This document shows, in pieces, positions 19,114-27,905 of a stretch of 64,000 nt of DNA. The stretch covers positions 930,001 through 994,000 of the forward strand of contig NZ_RDSM01000002.1 in assembly GCF_004115155.1 (NCBI RefSeq), in the 5' to 3' direction. Below the pieces are notes generated by a model. That model searched no databases. It had not been told where the DNA came from and saw nothing but the letters and a program-made list of their open reading frames with translations. How positions within the stretch are numbered: position 1 is the first letter of the stretch; the number at the start of each line of letters is the position of its first letter. This DNA comes from Granulicella sibirica. Lineage in GTDB: Bacteria; Acidobacteriota; Terriglobia; Terriglobales; Acidobacteriaceae. Both the position numbers and the translations under genes were made by a program.

Positions 19114-21470
19114 CAGAGTCTCCCCTTGTAGATCCCATCGATATCAAGAATCAGGCCGACGCGTCCGTCACCCAGCACCGCGCATCCGGAGAGCCCGGAG
19201 ACATTCTTGAAGGTCTCCCCGAGACTCTTGATGACAACCTCCTGCTTGCCGAGTAGATCGTCGACGAGCAGGCAGAACCGGCGCCCCTCGGACTCGAGCA
19301 CGACAATCAAGCCCTCGGAAAGCCTCTCCGAGCGTCCTTCAATGCCAAGCCTCTGGTGAAGCCGCACAACCGGCATGAGCTTTCCGCGAACGAGCAGCAT
19401 CTCATCCCGTCCCTCCACCGTGAACAGCGTATCCGCCTGTGGACGGAAGATCTCTCGCACACCCGAGAGCGGAATGATATAGCGTTGCGTACCCACTTCC
19501 ACCACGAGCCCATCGATGATGGCAAGAGTAAGCGGAAGCTTCAAGAGGAAGGTAGTTCCCTGCCCGAGTATCGACTGCGTCTCAATGCGTCCGCGCAGCT
19601 TCTCGACATTCCTCCGAACGACGTCCATCCCCACACCGCGGCCGGATACGTCCGTGATCTTATCGGCCGTGGAGAAGCCAGGTTCGAAGATCAGTTGGTA
19701 TATCTCTGTCTCGGTGAGCTGTGTCGCAGCGGAAATCAGGTGCTTCTCTTCCGCCTTCTTCCGAATCTTCTCGCTGTTCAGTCCCCTGCCGTCATCCGAA
19801 ATCTGGATGATGACCTGACCGCCCTGGTGATATGCCGAGAGACGGATACGAGCGTCCGGAGTCTTGCCGGCCGCGGCTCTCTCCTCAGCGGGCTCGATGC
19901 CATGATCAACCGAGTTGCGAACCATGTGGAGCAGCGGATCAGAGAGCTCCTCCGCGACCGTCTTGTCGATCTCGGTCTCACTTCCCGAAGTCTCCAGGAC
20001 AACATGCTTCCCGGCCTTCCGTGACAGATCGCGAATGACGCGTTCGATACGCTGGAAGAGCTGGCCGACGGGAACCATGCGCATGCTCATCGTCGCCCGC
20101 TGCACCTCGATCGTCACTCGAGAAAGCTGAGAGAGGTCGCCGAGAAGCCGCGAATCGGTGGCAGCCGCGAGCACAGGGTTGTGCCGGATGAGCGACTGCG
20201 CGATCACAATCTCGCCCACCATGTCCATCAGGTGATCCAGCTTCGAGGTCTCGACTCGAACCGAGGACGCATCCGGAGAGCGGCTCGCTTCCTTCGCGGG
20301 CGCGGGCTCCTTTGTTTGCGCTGCCTCGGCAGTCGCCGACCGAACGGCTTGCGGAGCCGTAGCCGCAACAGGGGCAGCACTGGAAGCTGCGGAAAGGGGG
20401 CTGACCGGCGCGGAAGCCGTAACGGCAGCTACCAATGGTGTCGGCAAGGGAACCAGCTTCGGACCAACAGACAGCTCTTCGATCTGCTGAAAAAGTTCGT
20501 CTTCCGTCGGCTCAGGAGCAGATGCCGCGATAGGCTGCGGCGCAGGTGCCGGCTTTGCCGCGGGGGAGGCCTTTGGTGCTGCCTTTGGCTTTGGTGCGGC
20601 CTTTGCCTTTGCTGCGGGCTTCGCTTTTGGCGCAGGCACTGCAACCGGCTCAGGTATTGCGATAGGTTCCGGTACGGCAACGGCCATTGCAGGAACAGCA
20701 ACCGCCGCAGAAGCAACTGGGGTAGCAGGTGCCGGCTCAGCCTGGACAGCAGCGGCATCTCGCGGCACGGCAAGACTACGAATCTTCACCACAAGTACGC
20801 GCTTGTCAGTGAACTCCAGCGGAGTGCCCTGGTTGAGCGCTTGCTCGATCGCAAGTAGGTCCCCACGCAGCGCATCGCCGCTCTCAAGCACCACATCGAC
20901 GATCGAGGAGTCGATGACGAGCTTCTCATTACGCGCAAGGTCGAGCAGAGTCTCCACTTCGTGAGCCAATGCCTGCACCTTCGCAAAGTCGAGAAAGCCC
21001 GCGAGTCCCTTGATCGTATGGAAGGCGCGAAATACGGCGTGAATCACCTCCATCGCCGTAGGGTCTTTCTCGAGAGCAAGCATCTGGCTCTCGATCTGCG
21101 AAAGATGTTCCCTTGCTTCAACCAGGAAGTCGGCAACGAGCTCAGCATCCTCTCCAAGCGAGAGCGAGCCCTGTGTAGCGCCATCCTCTGAAGGACGAGC
21201 CTCCAGGGAAGTCTGTAACTCGGCCAGGCCGCTCTTCAACAGGTACGCCGCACCCTCGTCGGCATCCGCGGCAAGTTTTTGAAGAAGGACATCCACGACG
21301 CCGAGGCTTACCCCCGCGCCCTGCTGCTTCATCTCGAGCGCAAGCGCGCGGAGTTCTTCGACCGCCGATGCGACATCGCCTTGAATCATCAGGGTGGTGG
21401 CAAGCTCATCGATGCGCGTCTTCCAGACCGCTAGCACTTCCCCCGAAATGGACTCTTGCTGTTCCGTCAT
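19113..21470 (-). CDS. cheA: Chemotaxis histidine kinase CheA
   Basis: The product is 785 residues. The HPt domain has phospho-acceptor His151 in RAFHTIKGLAGF. About 100 residues precede it, an unusually long N-terminus that may be a further helical module. A long Ala/Pro/Lys linker lies at about 260-400. Then come the dimerisation helices, the ATPase domain (HMVRNSVDHGIEP, SDDGRGLNSEKI, GRGVGMDVV) and a C-terminal CheW-like domain (VVEVGTQRYIIPLSGVREIF). No clear CheY-binding P2 domain is seen; the linker may stand in its place. It autophosphorylates and feeds both CheY copies and CheB. Confidence 0.96.
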   Translation of the reverse strand: MTEQQESISGEVLAVWKTRIDELATTLMIQGDVASAVEELRALALEMKQQGAGVSLGVVDVLLQKLAADADEGAAYLLKSGLAELQTSLEARPSEDGATQGSLSLGEDAELVADFLVEAREHLSQIESQMLALEKDPTAMEVIHAVFRAFHTIKGLAGFLDFAKVQALAHEVETLLDLARNEKLVIDSSIVDVVLESGDALRGDLLAIEQALNQGTPLEFTDKRVLVVKIRSLAVPRDAAAVQAEPAPATPVASAAVAVPAMAVAVPEPIAIPEPVAVPAPKAKPAAKAKAAPKPKAAPKASPAAKPAPAPQPIAASAPEPTEDELFQQIEELSVGPKLVPLPTPLVAAVTASAPVSPLSAASSAAPVAATAPQAVRSATAEAAQTKEPAPAKEASRSPDASSVRVETSKLDHLMDMVGEIVIAQSLIRHNPVLAAATDSRLLGDLSQLSRVTIEVQRATMSMRMVPVGQLFQRIERVIRDLSRKAGKHVVLETSGSETEIDKTVAEELSDPLLHMVRNSVDHGIEPAEERAAAGKTPDARIRLSAYHQGGQVIIQISDDGRGLNSEKIRKKAEEKHLISAATQLTETEIYQLIFEPGFSTADKITDVSGRGVGMDVVRRNVEKLRGRIETQSILGQGTTFLLKLPLTLAIIDGLVVEVGTQRYIIPLSGVREIFRPQADTLFTVEGRDEMLLVRGKLMPVVRLHQRLGIEGRSERLSEGLIVVLESEGRRFCLLVDDLLGKQEVVIKSLGETFKNVSGLSGCAVLGDGRVGLILDIDGIYKGRL

Positions 21471-21522
21471 AGCTTGTTCTCGCTGATCCTTCTATTTATC
21501 TTGTTCGGTTGCGAATCGCTCA

Positions 21523-23184
21523 CTAAAACGATTGAAAGCTCTCTTCGAGCGGAAACTCACTTACGTCCATCGGCGCGCCCATCTTGGCGTTAGCCGGGGC
21601 AGACATCACAGGAGACATCGGTCGTGAAGGCGGCGTCTGACGCTGAGGCTTTGCCTTGGGAGTTGAGGTGCGTTGCGTGACGGGAGCGCGGAAAGGAATC
21701 TTGACGCGTGTCGGAGCTGATCTCCGCATCGAGCTCATCCCGCCGGAAGCTCCATCGTCGACCATCGCATGCAAGCGGGAGACGATGTCCTTCATGGCCT
21801 CGGACTGCGCATTCAACTCCTCAGCAGCGGCGGCGCTCTCCTCGGCATTTGCCGCCGTGGTCTGGGTCACCTGCTCCATCTGCACGATGGCTCTGCCGAT
21901 CTGGTCGATACCGCGAGACTGCTCCTCGCTTCCGAGGCTTACCTCATCGACCATGACCTTGACGCGCGCCGTATCTTCCGTGAGAGCCTGAATCGTCGAG
22001 GCCACCTGGTCGACCTTGCCCTTGCCTTCTCCTGATCGCGAGATCGAATCTTCAATCAACGTCGCGGTATCCTTCGCTGCCTGCGCGCTTCGCTGTGCGA
22101 GACTCCGAACCTCGTCCGCGACGACCGCGAAGCCCATACCAGCCTCTCCGGCCCGCGCTGCCTCGACCGCCGCGTTCAAGGCAAGAATGTTCGTCTGGAA
22201 CGCGATCTCGTCGATCACCTTGATGATCTTCGAGATTTTTCCACTTGACTCCGTGATCTCATGCATCGAGATCACCATCTCGGAGAGATGATGGTTCGCC
22301 AGCATGACCTTCCCTTGCGACTGCGCCAGCAGATCGGCGGTTGCGCGGGAGTTATCCGTGTTCTTCCGCGCCATCGAGTTGATCTCTTCCGAAGAAGCCG
22401 ATGTCTCCTCGAGCGATGCGGCCTGCTCCGATGCGCCTTGCGCCAGCGACTGGCTTGACGAGGACACCTGTGAGGCAGCGTTGGCAACCTGGTCCGCGCC
22501 ATCACGAAGCTCCGCGATGCTCTCAGCCAGGGTGTTCGAAAGACTCCGCACGACGTACACCACGACGCACCCAACACCGATCGCGAGGCAGATCATCAGG
22601 ATGCTGATTGAACGTGCGGTCCCGACCGTCGAACTCGCCTCGTCTCCATATTCCACAGCCGCATCCGCATCCAGCTTCGCGAGCTTCTCACCGGCGTTGC
22701 TGATCTGTTCCGCGAGCGGCATCACCTTGTCGGTCAGTGCCAAGTCGGCGCCGGCGAGATCGCCCTTCATCACAAGGTCGAACATGGAGGAATTCGCCTG
22801 CGAAAGTGAGTCAAGCTTGTCGGCTATCTCGTTCTGTGAGAGCTCGTGAAGCTGAGCGTGTCTCGCCCCCGCCGCGAACTCAGTCGCATCCTTCCGAACC
22901 TGGTTGATGACTTCGGTAAAGTGCTGGTTGTCTCCGCGCGCCTTATCAAGCTCTTTCAGATGTCCATGAAGCACGATGCTGCGCGCAGTGCCTGCAAGTT
23001 CAGACGTCCCGTCGTTGACGCTTCCTGTCAGGTAGAGCGAGTGAATGTAATGGTGCCCAATCACGTCGATCGCGGAACCCAGCTTGCTTACGTTGTAAAT
23101 CGCCAGGCTGCCAGTTAGCAAAGCGATCGTGAGCAAGCCGCCACAACCCGCGAATAACTTCTTGCTTATCGTCATCTCATCCAT
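21523..23184 (-). CDS. Methyl-accepting chemotaxis protein with C-terminal CheR-tether motif
   Basis: The receptor is 553 residues. It has membrane span 1 at about 11-31, an extracytoplasmic four-helix bundle, membrane span 2 at about 190-212 and a signalling domain with tip [21 protein letters not shown] Pro/Arg-rich flexible tail of about 70 residues ends in ESFQSF. The last five residues fit the degenerate CheR/CheB docking consensus x-[HFYW]-x-x-[HFYW] (SFQSF). The gene sits inside the operon between cheW and cheA, so this is the array's home receptor. Its product shares the 4HB-type layout of the unlinked mcp at 14.3 kb. Confidence 0.93.
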   Translation of the reverse strand: MDEMTISKKLFAGCGGLLTIALLTGSLAIYNVSKLGSAIDVIGHHYIHSLYLTGSVNDGTSELAGTARSIVLHGHLKELDKARGDNQHFTEVINQVRKDATEFAAGARHAQLHELSQNEIADKLDSLSQANSSMFDLVMKGDLAGADLALTDKVMPLAEQISNAGEKLAKLDADAAVEYGDEASSTVGTARSISILMICLAIGVGCVVVYVVRSLSNTLAESIAELRDGADQVANAASQVSSSSQSLAQGASEQAASLEETSASSEEINSMARKNTDNSRATADLLAQSQGKVMLANHHLSEMVISMHEITESSGKISKIIKVIDEIAFQTNILALNAAVEAARAGEAGMGFAVVADEVRSLAQRSAQAAKDTATLIEDSISRSGEGKGKVDQVASTIQALTEDTARVKVMVDEVSLGSEEQSRGIDQIGRAIVQMEQVTQTTAANAEESAAAAEELNAQSEAMKDIVSRLHAMVDDGASGGMSSMRRSAPTRVKIPFRAPVTQRTSTPKAKPQRQTPPSRPMSPVMSAPANAKMGAPMDVSEFPLEESFQSF

Positions 23185-23213
23185 CGATTCTTGGTGGGCG
23201 GTGTGTGTGACAG

Positions 23214-23729
23214 CTAATTCGCAAAGGAGGCGACGCCGGACATCTCGTGACCGCTCAGAACACGGTCGATATCCAACAGGATCTTGACTCGTCCCTTGCT
23301 CTTGGCCATTCCGCGTACATACGAGTTCGCAGCCTCACGTCCAAAGTCCGGAGAGTCTTCGATGTCGTCCTCGCCAAGCAGCAGAACCTCGATGACGCCG
23401 TCTACGACGATGCCCATCGGCTGTTCGCCACCTTCCAACTGCACGCGCACCACAACGATGCATGTGCGTTCGGTCGGCGCCTGCTCTGGCATATGGAACT
23501 TGCTGCGAAGATTGACGACCGGAACGATCCGGCCCCGCAGGTTGATAACGCCCTGCAGAAACCGCGGCGTCTGAGGTACCGTCGTGATCTCCTGCATCTT
23601 CATGATCTCTTTCACCTGCATGACGCTGATGCCGAACTCTTCCTCACCCAGTTCAAGAATCAGGTACTTCCCGGAGCGGGGATCCACTCGCCCCTGCGTG
23701 CTTGAGTTTGCTGCCGCGGCCATCGCCAT
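23214..23729 (-). CDS. cheW: Chemotaxis coupling protein CheW
   Basis: The product is 171 residues. The SH3-like coupling domain covers about 20-165 with [37 protein letters not shown] and the C-terminal [18 protein letters not shown]. It links CheA to receptors in the polar array. It is the first of the core array genes after the cheY-cheX pair; the gap to mcp is 29 bases. Confidence 0.95.
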   Translation of the reverse strand: MAMAAAANSSTQGRVDPRSGKYLILELGEEEFGISVMQVKEIMKMQEITTVPQTPRFLQGVINLRGRIVPVVNLRSKFHMPEQAPTERTCIVVVRVQLEGGEQPMGIVVDGVIEVLLLGEDDIEDSPDFGREAANSYVRGMAKSKGRVKILLDIDRVLSGHEMSGVASFAN

Positions 23730-23771
23730 AACGTCCTCCTCGTGATTGAACAGCTTTGATCTTGCCGAACT

Positions 23772-24607
<836 letters not shown>

Positions 24608-24799
24608 GAATCTCTGCCTTTCGCTTCCACGCCAAATGACGTTCTAAGCGTTCTGTTTCTTGGTGTCTCTCCATCGGCAGAAGCGGTACGAGTTTCATAC
24701 CACCTTTGTCTTTTCGTCGCCTGTCTCCCAGGGAGTGCCTTGAGAGATAACAACGGGAGCGAGGCCTACTTGCGCGAACCTTCCGAGCGAACCAATTCT

Positions 24800-25825
24800 C
24801 TAGGTGACATACTCGTCTGCCCCCTCGCTCTTCAATACGATCTTGCCTTCCAGCTCGAGCTTGCGCGCGACTGCCACAATCTCGAGTTGTGCCTTCGCAA
24901 CGTCCTTGCTCCTCACGGGACCAAGCACATCCGCTTCTTCCTTCATCATCTCGATTGCGCGCGATGACATCGTCGAGAAGAAGTGGACCCGCAGAGGCTC
25001 GGTGGCACCCTTCAACGCCAGCGTCAGGATCTTCTTGTCGGCTGCTCCCGTGATCGCGCGCAGATGCGTCTCCGAGACCTTGAGGAAGTCTTCGAACGTA
25101 AACATCAGGTCGCGAATTCTCGTCGCGAGCGTGGACTCTTCCGCCTCGATCGCCTCGAGTATTTCGCCGGACGTCGTTCCATCGATGTTGTTCATCAGAT
25201 CCGCAACACTCTGGAAACCCGAATAAGTCTTCTTCTTCTGCTCACCCGTCGACCGGAGTCTCCGGTTCAATACGATCGCCACCTTCTCCGCCATCGCCGG
25301 CGAGAACTGCCTCAGGTTCGCAAGCCGTCTTACCGACTCGGCCCGCACCGGATGAGGAAGGCACATCAGCAACGCCGAGGCCTGCTTCGTCTCCAGGTGC
25401 CCAAGGATCAGCGCGATCGCCTGCGGATGCTCGCCTTCCAGGAACCGTGCAAGCTGCTTCGGCTCAATGCGCTGCAGCAGATCGATGCGGGATGAATTTG
25501 CTTCCTGCGAACGCTGCAGTCGTGCCACCATGGTCTGCGCCCCAGCCTCGCCAAAGGCCCGGATCAACAGTCGCGTAGCAACCTCATGGCCTCCCCGGGA
25601 AATGTGTTGCTGCGCCGCCGTCATATCCTGGTACTCCTCCAGAACCTTCAGCGAAAGCTCCTGCGACACGCTCCCCAGCCGTGCAATCTCATACGTCAGG
25701 CCCTGAAGGTCTTCCTCGGACAGGTGATGAAAGATAGTTGCCGCCGCGTCGTCCCCAAGGCACGCCATCAGGATCGCCGCCTTGCGCACCCCGGTCATGT
25801 TCGAAAGCTCGCGTTCGCTCAGCAT
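24800..25825 (-). CDS. fliG: Flagellar motor switch protein FliG
   Basis: The product is 341 residues, the family's usual length. The N-terminal domain (GVRKAAILMACLGDDAAATI), the middle domain with the CheY/FliM-contact region (EHPQAIALILGHLETKQASA) and the C-terminal torque domain (MFTFEDFLKVSETHLRAI, STMSSRAIEMMKEEADVLGP) are all present. FliG sits in the C-ring and converts stator force to rotation. It is the only structural flagellar gene here and heads the che operon; fliF, fliH and fliI, its normal neighbours, are absent. Confidence 0.95.
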   Translation of the reverse strand: MLSERELSNMTGVRKAAILMACLGDDAAATIFHHLSEEDLQGLTYEIARLGSVSQELSLKVLEEYQDMTAAQQHISRGGHEVATRLLIRAFGEAGAQTMVARLQRSQEANSSRIDLLQRIEPKQLARFLEGEHPQAIALILGHLETKQASALLMCLPHPVRAESVRRLANLRQFSPAMAEKVAIVLNRRLRSTGEQKKKTYSGFQSVADLMNNIDGTTSGEILEAIEAEESTLATRIRDLMFTFEDFLKVSETHLRAITGAADKKILTLALKGATEPLRVHFFSTMSSRAIEMMKEEADVLGPVRSKDVAKAQLEIVAVARKLELEGKIVLKSEGADEYVT

Positions 25826-26061
25826 GTCTCCCCTTCGTCCTGGGCAACGGAGCCAGACGTCATTTGCTTGGTTCTCATTTCATGAGAGAGCCAGCTCGCC
25901 TCAAGAAAAGCCTTATCCGCCAATATGGCGCGTTCTCTCTCATAATTCCCGAGACCGGCATGCGTGACCGCCCAAAGACGCCAGACATTCAGCAGGAATG
26001 CCTCGTACCGCACTGGGGATTCTGTTTGATCGTTCGTCAGGTGGGAAGTCTTCGGATCCAT
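25819..26061 (-). CDS. Possible 80-residue protein coupled to fliG
   Basis: An open frame starts with ATG at 26061, a few bases after the predicted sigma-54 start point, and stops at a TGA that overlaps the fliG start region (ATGCTGA). The translation has a sensible composition and a helical stretch (NYERERAILADKAFLEASWL), but no recognised family and no ribosome-binding site, so it would be read as a near-leaderless message. It could equally be an untranslated leader. The overlap with the fliG start codon is the main argument for it. Confidence 0.3.
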   Translation of the reverse strand: MDPKTSHLTNDQTESPVRYEAFLLNVWRLWAVTHAGLGNYERERAILADKAFLEASWLSHEMRTKQMTSGSVAQDEGETC

Positions 26062-26075
26062 TTGGCAGAGAGATA

Positions 26076-26091
26076 TGCAACTGCCTTGCCA
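26076..26091 (-). promoter_or_regulatory. Sigma-54-type promoter upstream of fliG
   Basis: Reading leftward: TGGCAAGGCAGTTGCA, against the RpoN consensus TGGCACG-N4-TTGCW. The -24 GG and -12 GC are exactly 12 bases apart and 15 of the defined bases fit but one. It is the only such match noticed in the 430-base gap before fliG. Sigma-54 commonly drives middle flagellar genes. It would give a leader of about 240 nt. Confidence 0.5.
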
Positions 26092-26253
26092 TACCCCCAT
26101 CACGCCATCACCCACGAGAGTTGTAGAGACGCTTCGCGAAATGGGCGTAAAACCGATGTAAGCTTGCAGTGCGACTGCCAGATACCGTTGCAGGAGCGAG
26201 AGACAGCACGAACGGCGTCTCAACCACTCCCGGCTTCGGGAATCAAAACCTTT

Positions 26254-27810
26254 CTAGGCCCTCACCGACATCGCATGATGAAAGATGTTGTTCGGGTCGT
26301 ACTTCCTCTTGACGCTCTGCAGGAACGGATACATTCCTTTGTCCCCGTAGTAGAGCTGAGGCCAGAACTCATATGCAAGCATGTCGACATCAGGATAGTT
26401 GATGTAGCATCCCTCGTATCCATCGCCATGATACGGCGTTCCTCTATGCCGCGCATCCGCGTCCGGGCCGGAATATAACTCCGTGTAGAAGTCCTTCAGC
26501 CACTTAAGGTTCGGCGCATCCTGGTCTGCCCCGACCCATGACGCGATGAACTGCAGCTTCAATGTCGAAGCCCTCTGCGCCACCGAAGTCTCTTCGATCA
26601 ATTCCTTCCGGTTCACCGCACCGCCGAAGGAATCCGCCAGCACCGTCTCCCGCGAAAGATCAACTCCAGGGATCGTTACGTTCAGATACTTATAGATACA
26701 GGCAGCCTCATACTTCGTGAAGGCTCCTTTCATATAGGTCGACTTATGTTTGCGCCTCTGTTCGACCGCGTTGCTCCCACCTCCACCGCCACCCACATTC
26801 GCCTCGAGCCAGTTCCTCTTCGTCACGGTGTGTTTCGCAAGCAGGCAAACATCGTCACCGCCGCCCGCGCTCTGCGGCGCATGATCCTCCATGGCTTGCG
26901 GAGCCTTAACCGCTCCGCTCGTAATCGGCTTGCACTCCTCGAACAAAGCGAAGAACTCCTCCAGCGGCTTCAGATCGTTGCACGTCCCATCCTGATTACA
27001 AAACTGCACCGACATCCCAAGATGCCCGGACGAACGATGCGACAACCCGAAGACCGTAAACAACCCCCACGTATCCGGATCCTTCCCACGCGTCGCCCAG
27101 TAGTTGCTGTAGAGATACAGGATCCGTGCAAACCGCTCCTCGGTCATCCCGTCCCAGCCAAAGTTGAGACTTCCCTTCATCACCTCCACCGGAGCCATCG
27201 GAAGCTTGTCGAAGTAAAAGTTGGTAATGATCCCGAAGCTTCCCCCACCCGCACCACGGCACGCGCGAAACAGATCCGCATCCCGGTTACGATCGACCCG
27301 CCGCGCCACAGCCTTCCCTGCTTTGTCCACCGTGACGATATCGACCGCCGTCACCCAGTCCGGCGTCACCCCATGCAGCCTCGAAAGCAGCCCGTACCCA
27401 CCGCCGGAGATATGGCCCCCCGCGCCCACCGTTACGCACGACCCACCCGGGATCGTCACCTGCGCCCGCTTGTATAACTCCGTGTAAGCCTGCCCAAGCT
27501 GCGTCCCAGCGGCCACCCGATACTTCGGACCATTCGCCTCGGGAGTCGTGTCCGCCATCATGCTCAGGTCGAGGATCGCGCCCTGCGGATTCGTATACGT
27601 AAAGTTCTCATAGCAGTGCCCGCCGCTCCGTACCGTCGGACGCAGACCCGCATGGACAAACCGCTCCAGCGCCTCGGCTACGTCCGCCGTGCTGTCGCAG
27701 AGCGCGATCCTGCTCGCACCCTCCGCCGGAGTGGGCGGAAACCGCGGGTTCTTGCCTCTGTTCAAAACCGGAAAACGAACGTCATCCCGAAGCACCGTCT
27801 CAATCGCCAT
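26254..27810 (-). CDS. Berberine-bridge-type FAD-linked oxidase (copy 1)
   Basis: The product is 518 residues. The FAD-binding domain has RSGGHCYENF with His65, and the second covalent site PGGSCVTVGAGGHISGGGYG with Cys125, so a bicovalent FAD is expected as in berberine-bridge and oligosaccharide oxidases. The C-terminal BBE motif is GCYINYPDVD. Such enzymes use O2 to oxidise alcohols, often sugars to lactones. No signal peptide is visible. The ATG at 27810 is chosen because AAGGGA precedes it and it matches the length of the paralogue at 37.6 kb; an upstream ATG (27861) would overlap the terminator region. Confidence 0.88.
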   Translation of the reverse strand: MAIETVLRDDVRFPVLNRGKNPRFPPTPAEGASRIALCDSTADVAEALERFVHAGLRPTVRSGGHCYENFTYTNPQGAILDLSMMADTTPEANGPKYRVAAGTQLGQAYTELYKRAQVTIPGGSCVTVGAGGHISGGGYGLLSRLHGVTPDWVTAVDIVTVDKAGKAVARRVDRNRDADLFRACRGAGGGSFGIITNFYFDKLPMAPVEVMKGSLNFGWDGMTEERFARILYLYSNYWATRGKDPDTWGLFTVFGLSHRSSGHLGMSVQFCNQDGTCNDLKPLEEFFALFEECKPITSGAVKAPQAMEDHAPQSAGGGDDVCLLAKHTVTKRNWLEANVGGGGGGSNAVEQRRKHKSTYMKGAFTKYEAACIYKYLNVTIPGVDLSRETVLADSFGGAVNRKELIEETSVAQRASTLKLQFIASWVGADQDAPNLKWLKDFYTELYSGPDADARHRGTPYHGDGYEGCYINYPDVDMLAYEFWPQLYYGDKGMYPFLQSVKRKYDPNNIFHHAMSVRA

Positions 27811-27852
27811 GGCTGTCCCTTGAAGGCAACATACAGCAATCGATTGCTTCGT

Positions 27853-27892
27853 GGAAAACAAACAGCACGGGCTAGGACACGAGTCCTAGCCC
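27853..27892 (-). terminator. Rho-independent terminator after GH92 gene
   Basis: Perfect 10-bp stem GGGCTAGGAC/GTCCTAGCCC with a 4-base loop; in the leftward direction it is followed by GTGCTGTTTGTTTT. It separates the GH92 gene from the downstream FAD oxidase, so the oxidase likely has its own promoter or depends on readthrough. Confidence 0.8.
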
Positions 27893-27905
27893 GATGCAGG
27901 CATCT

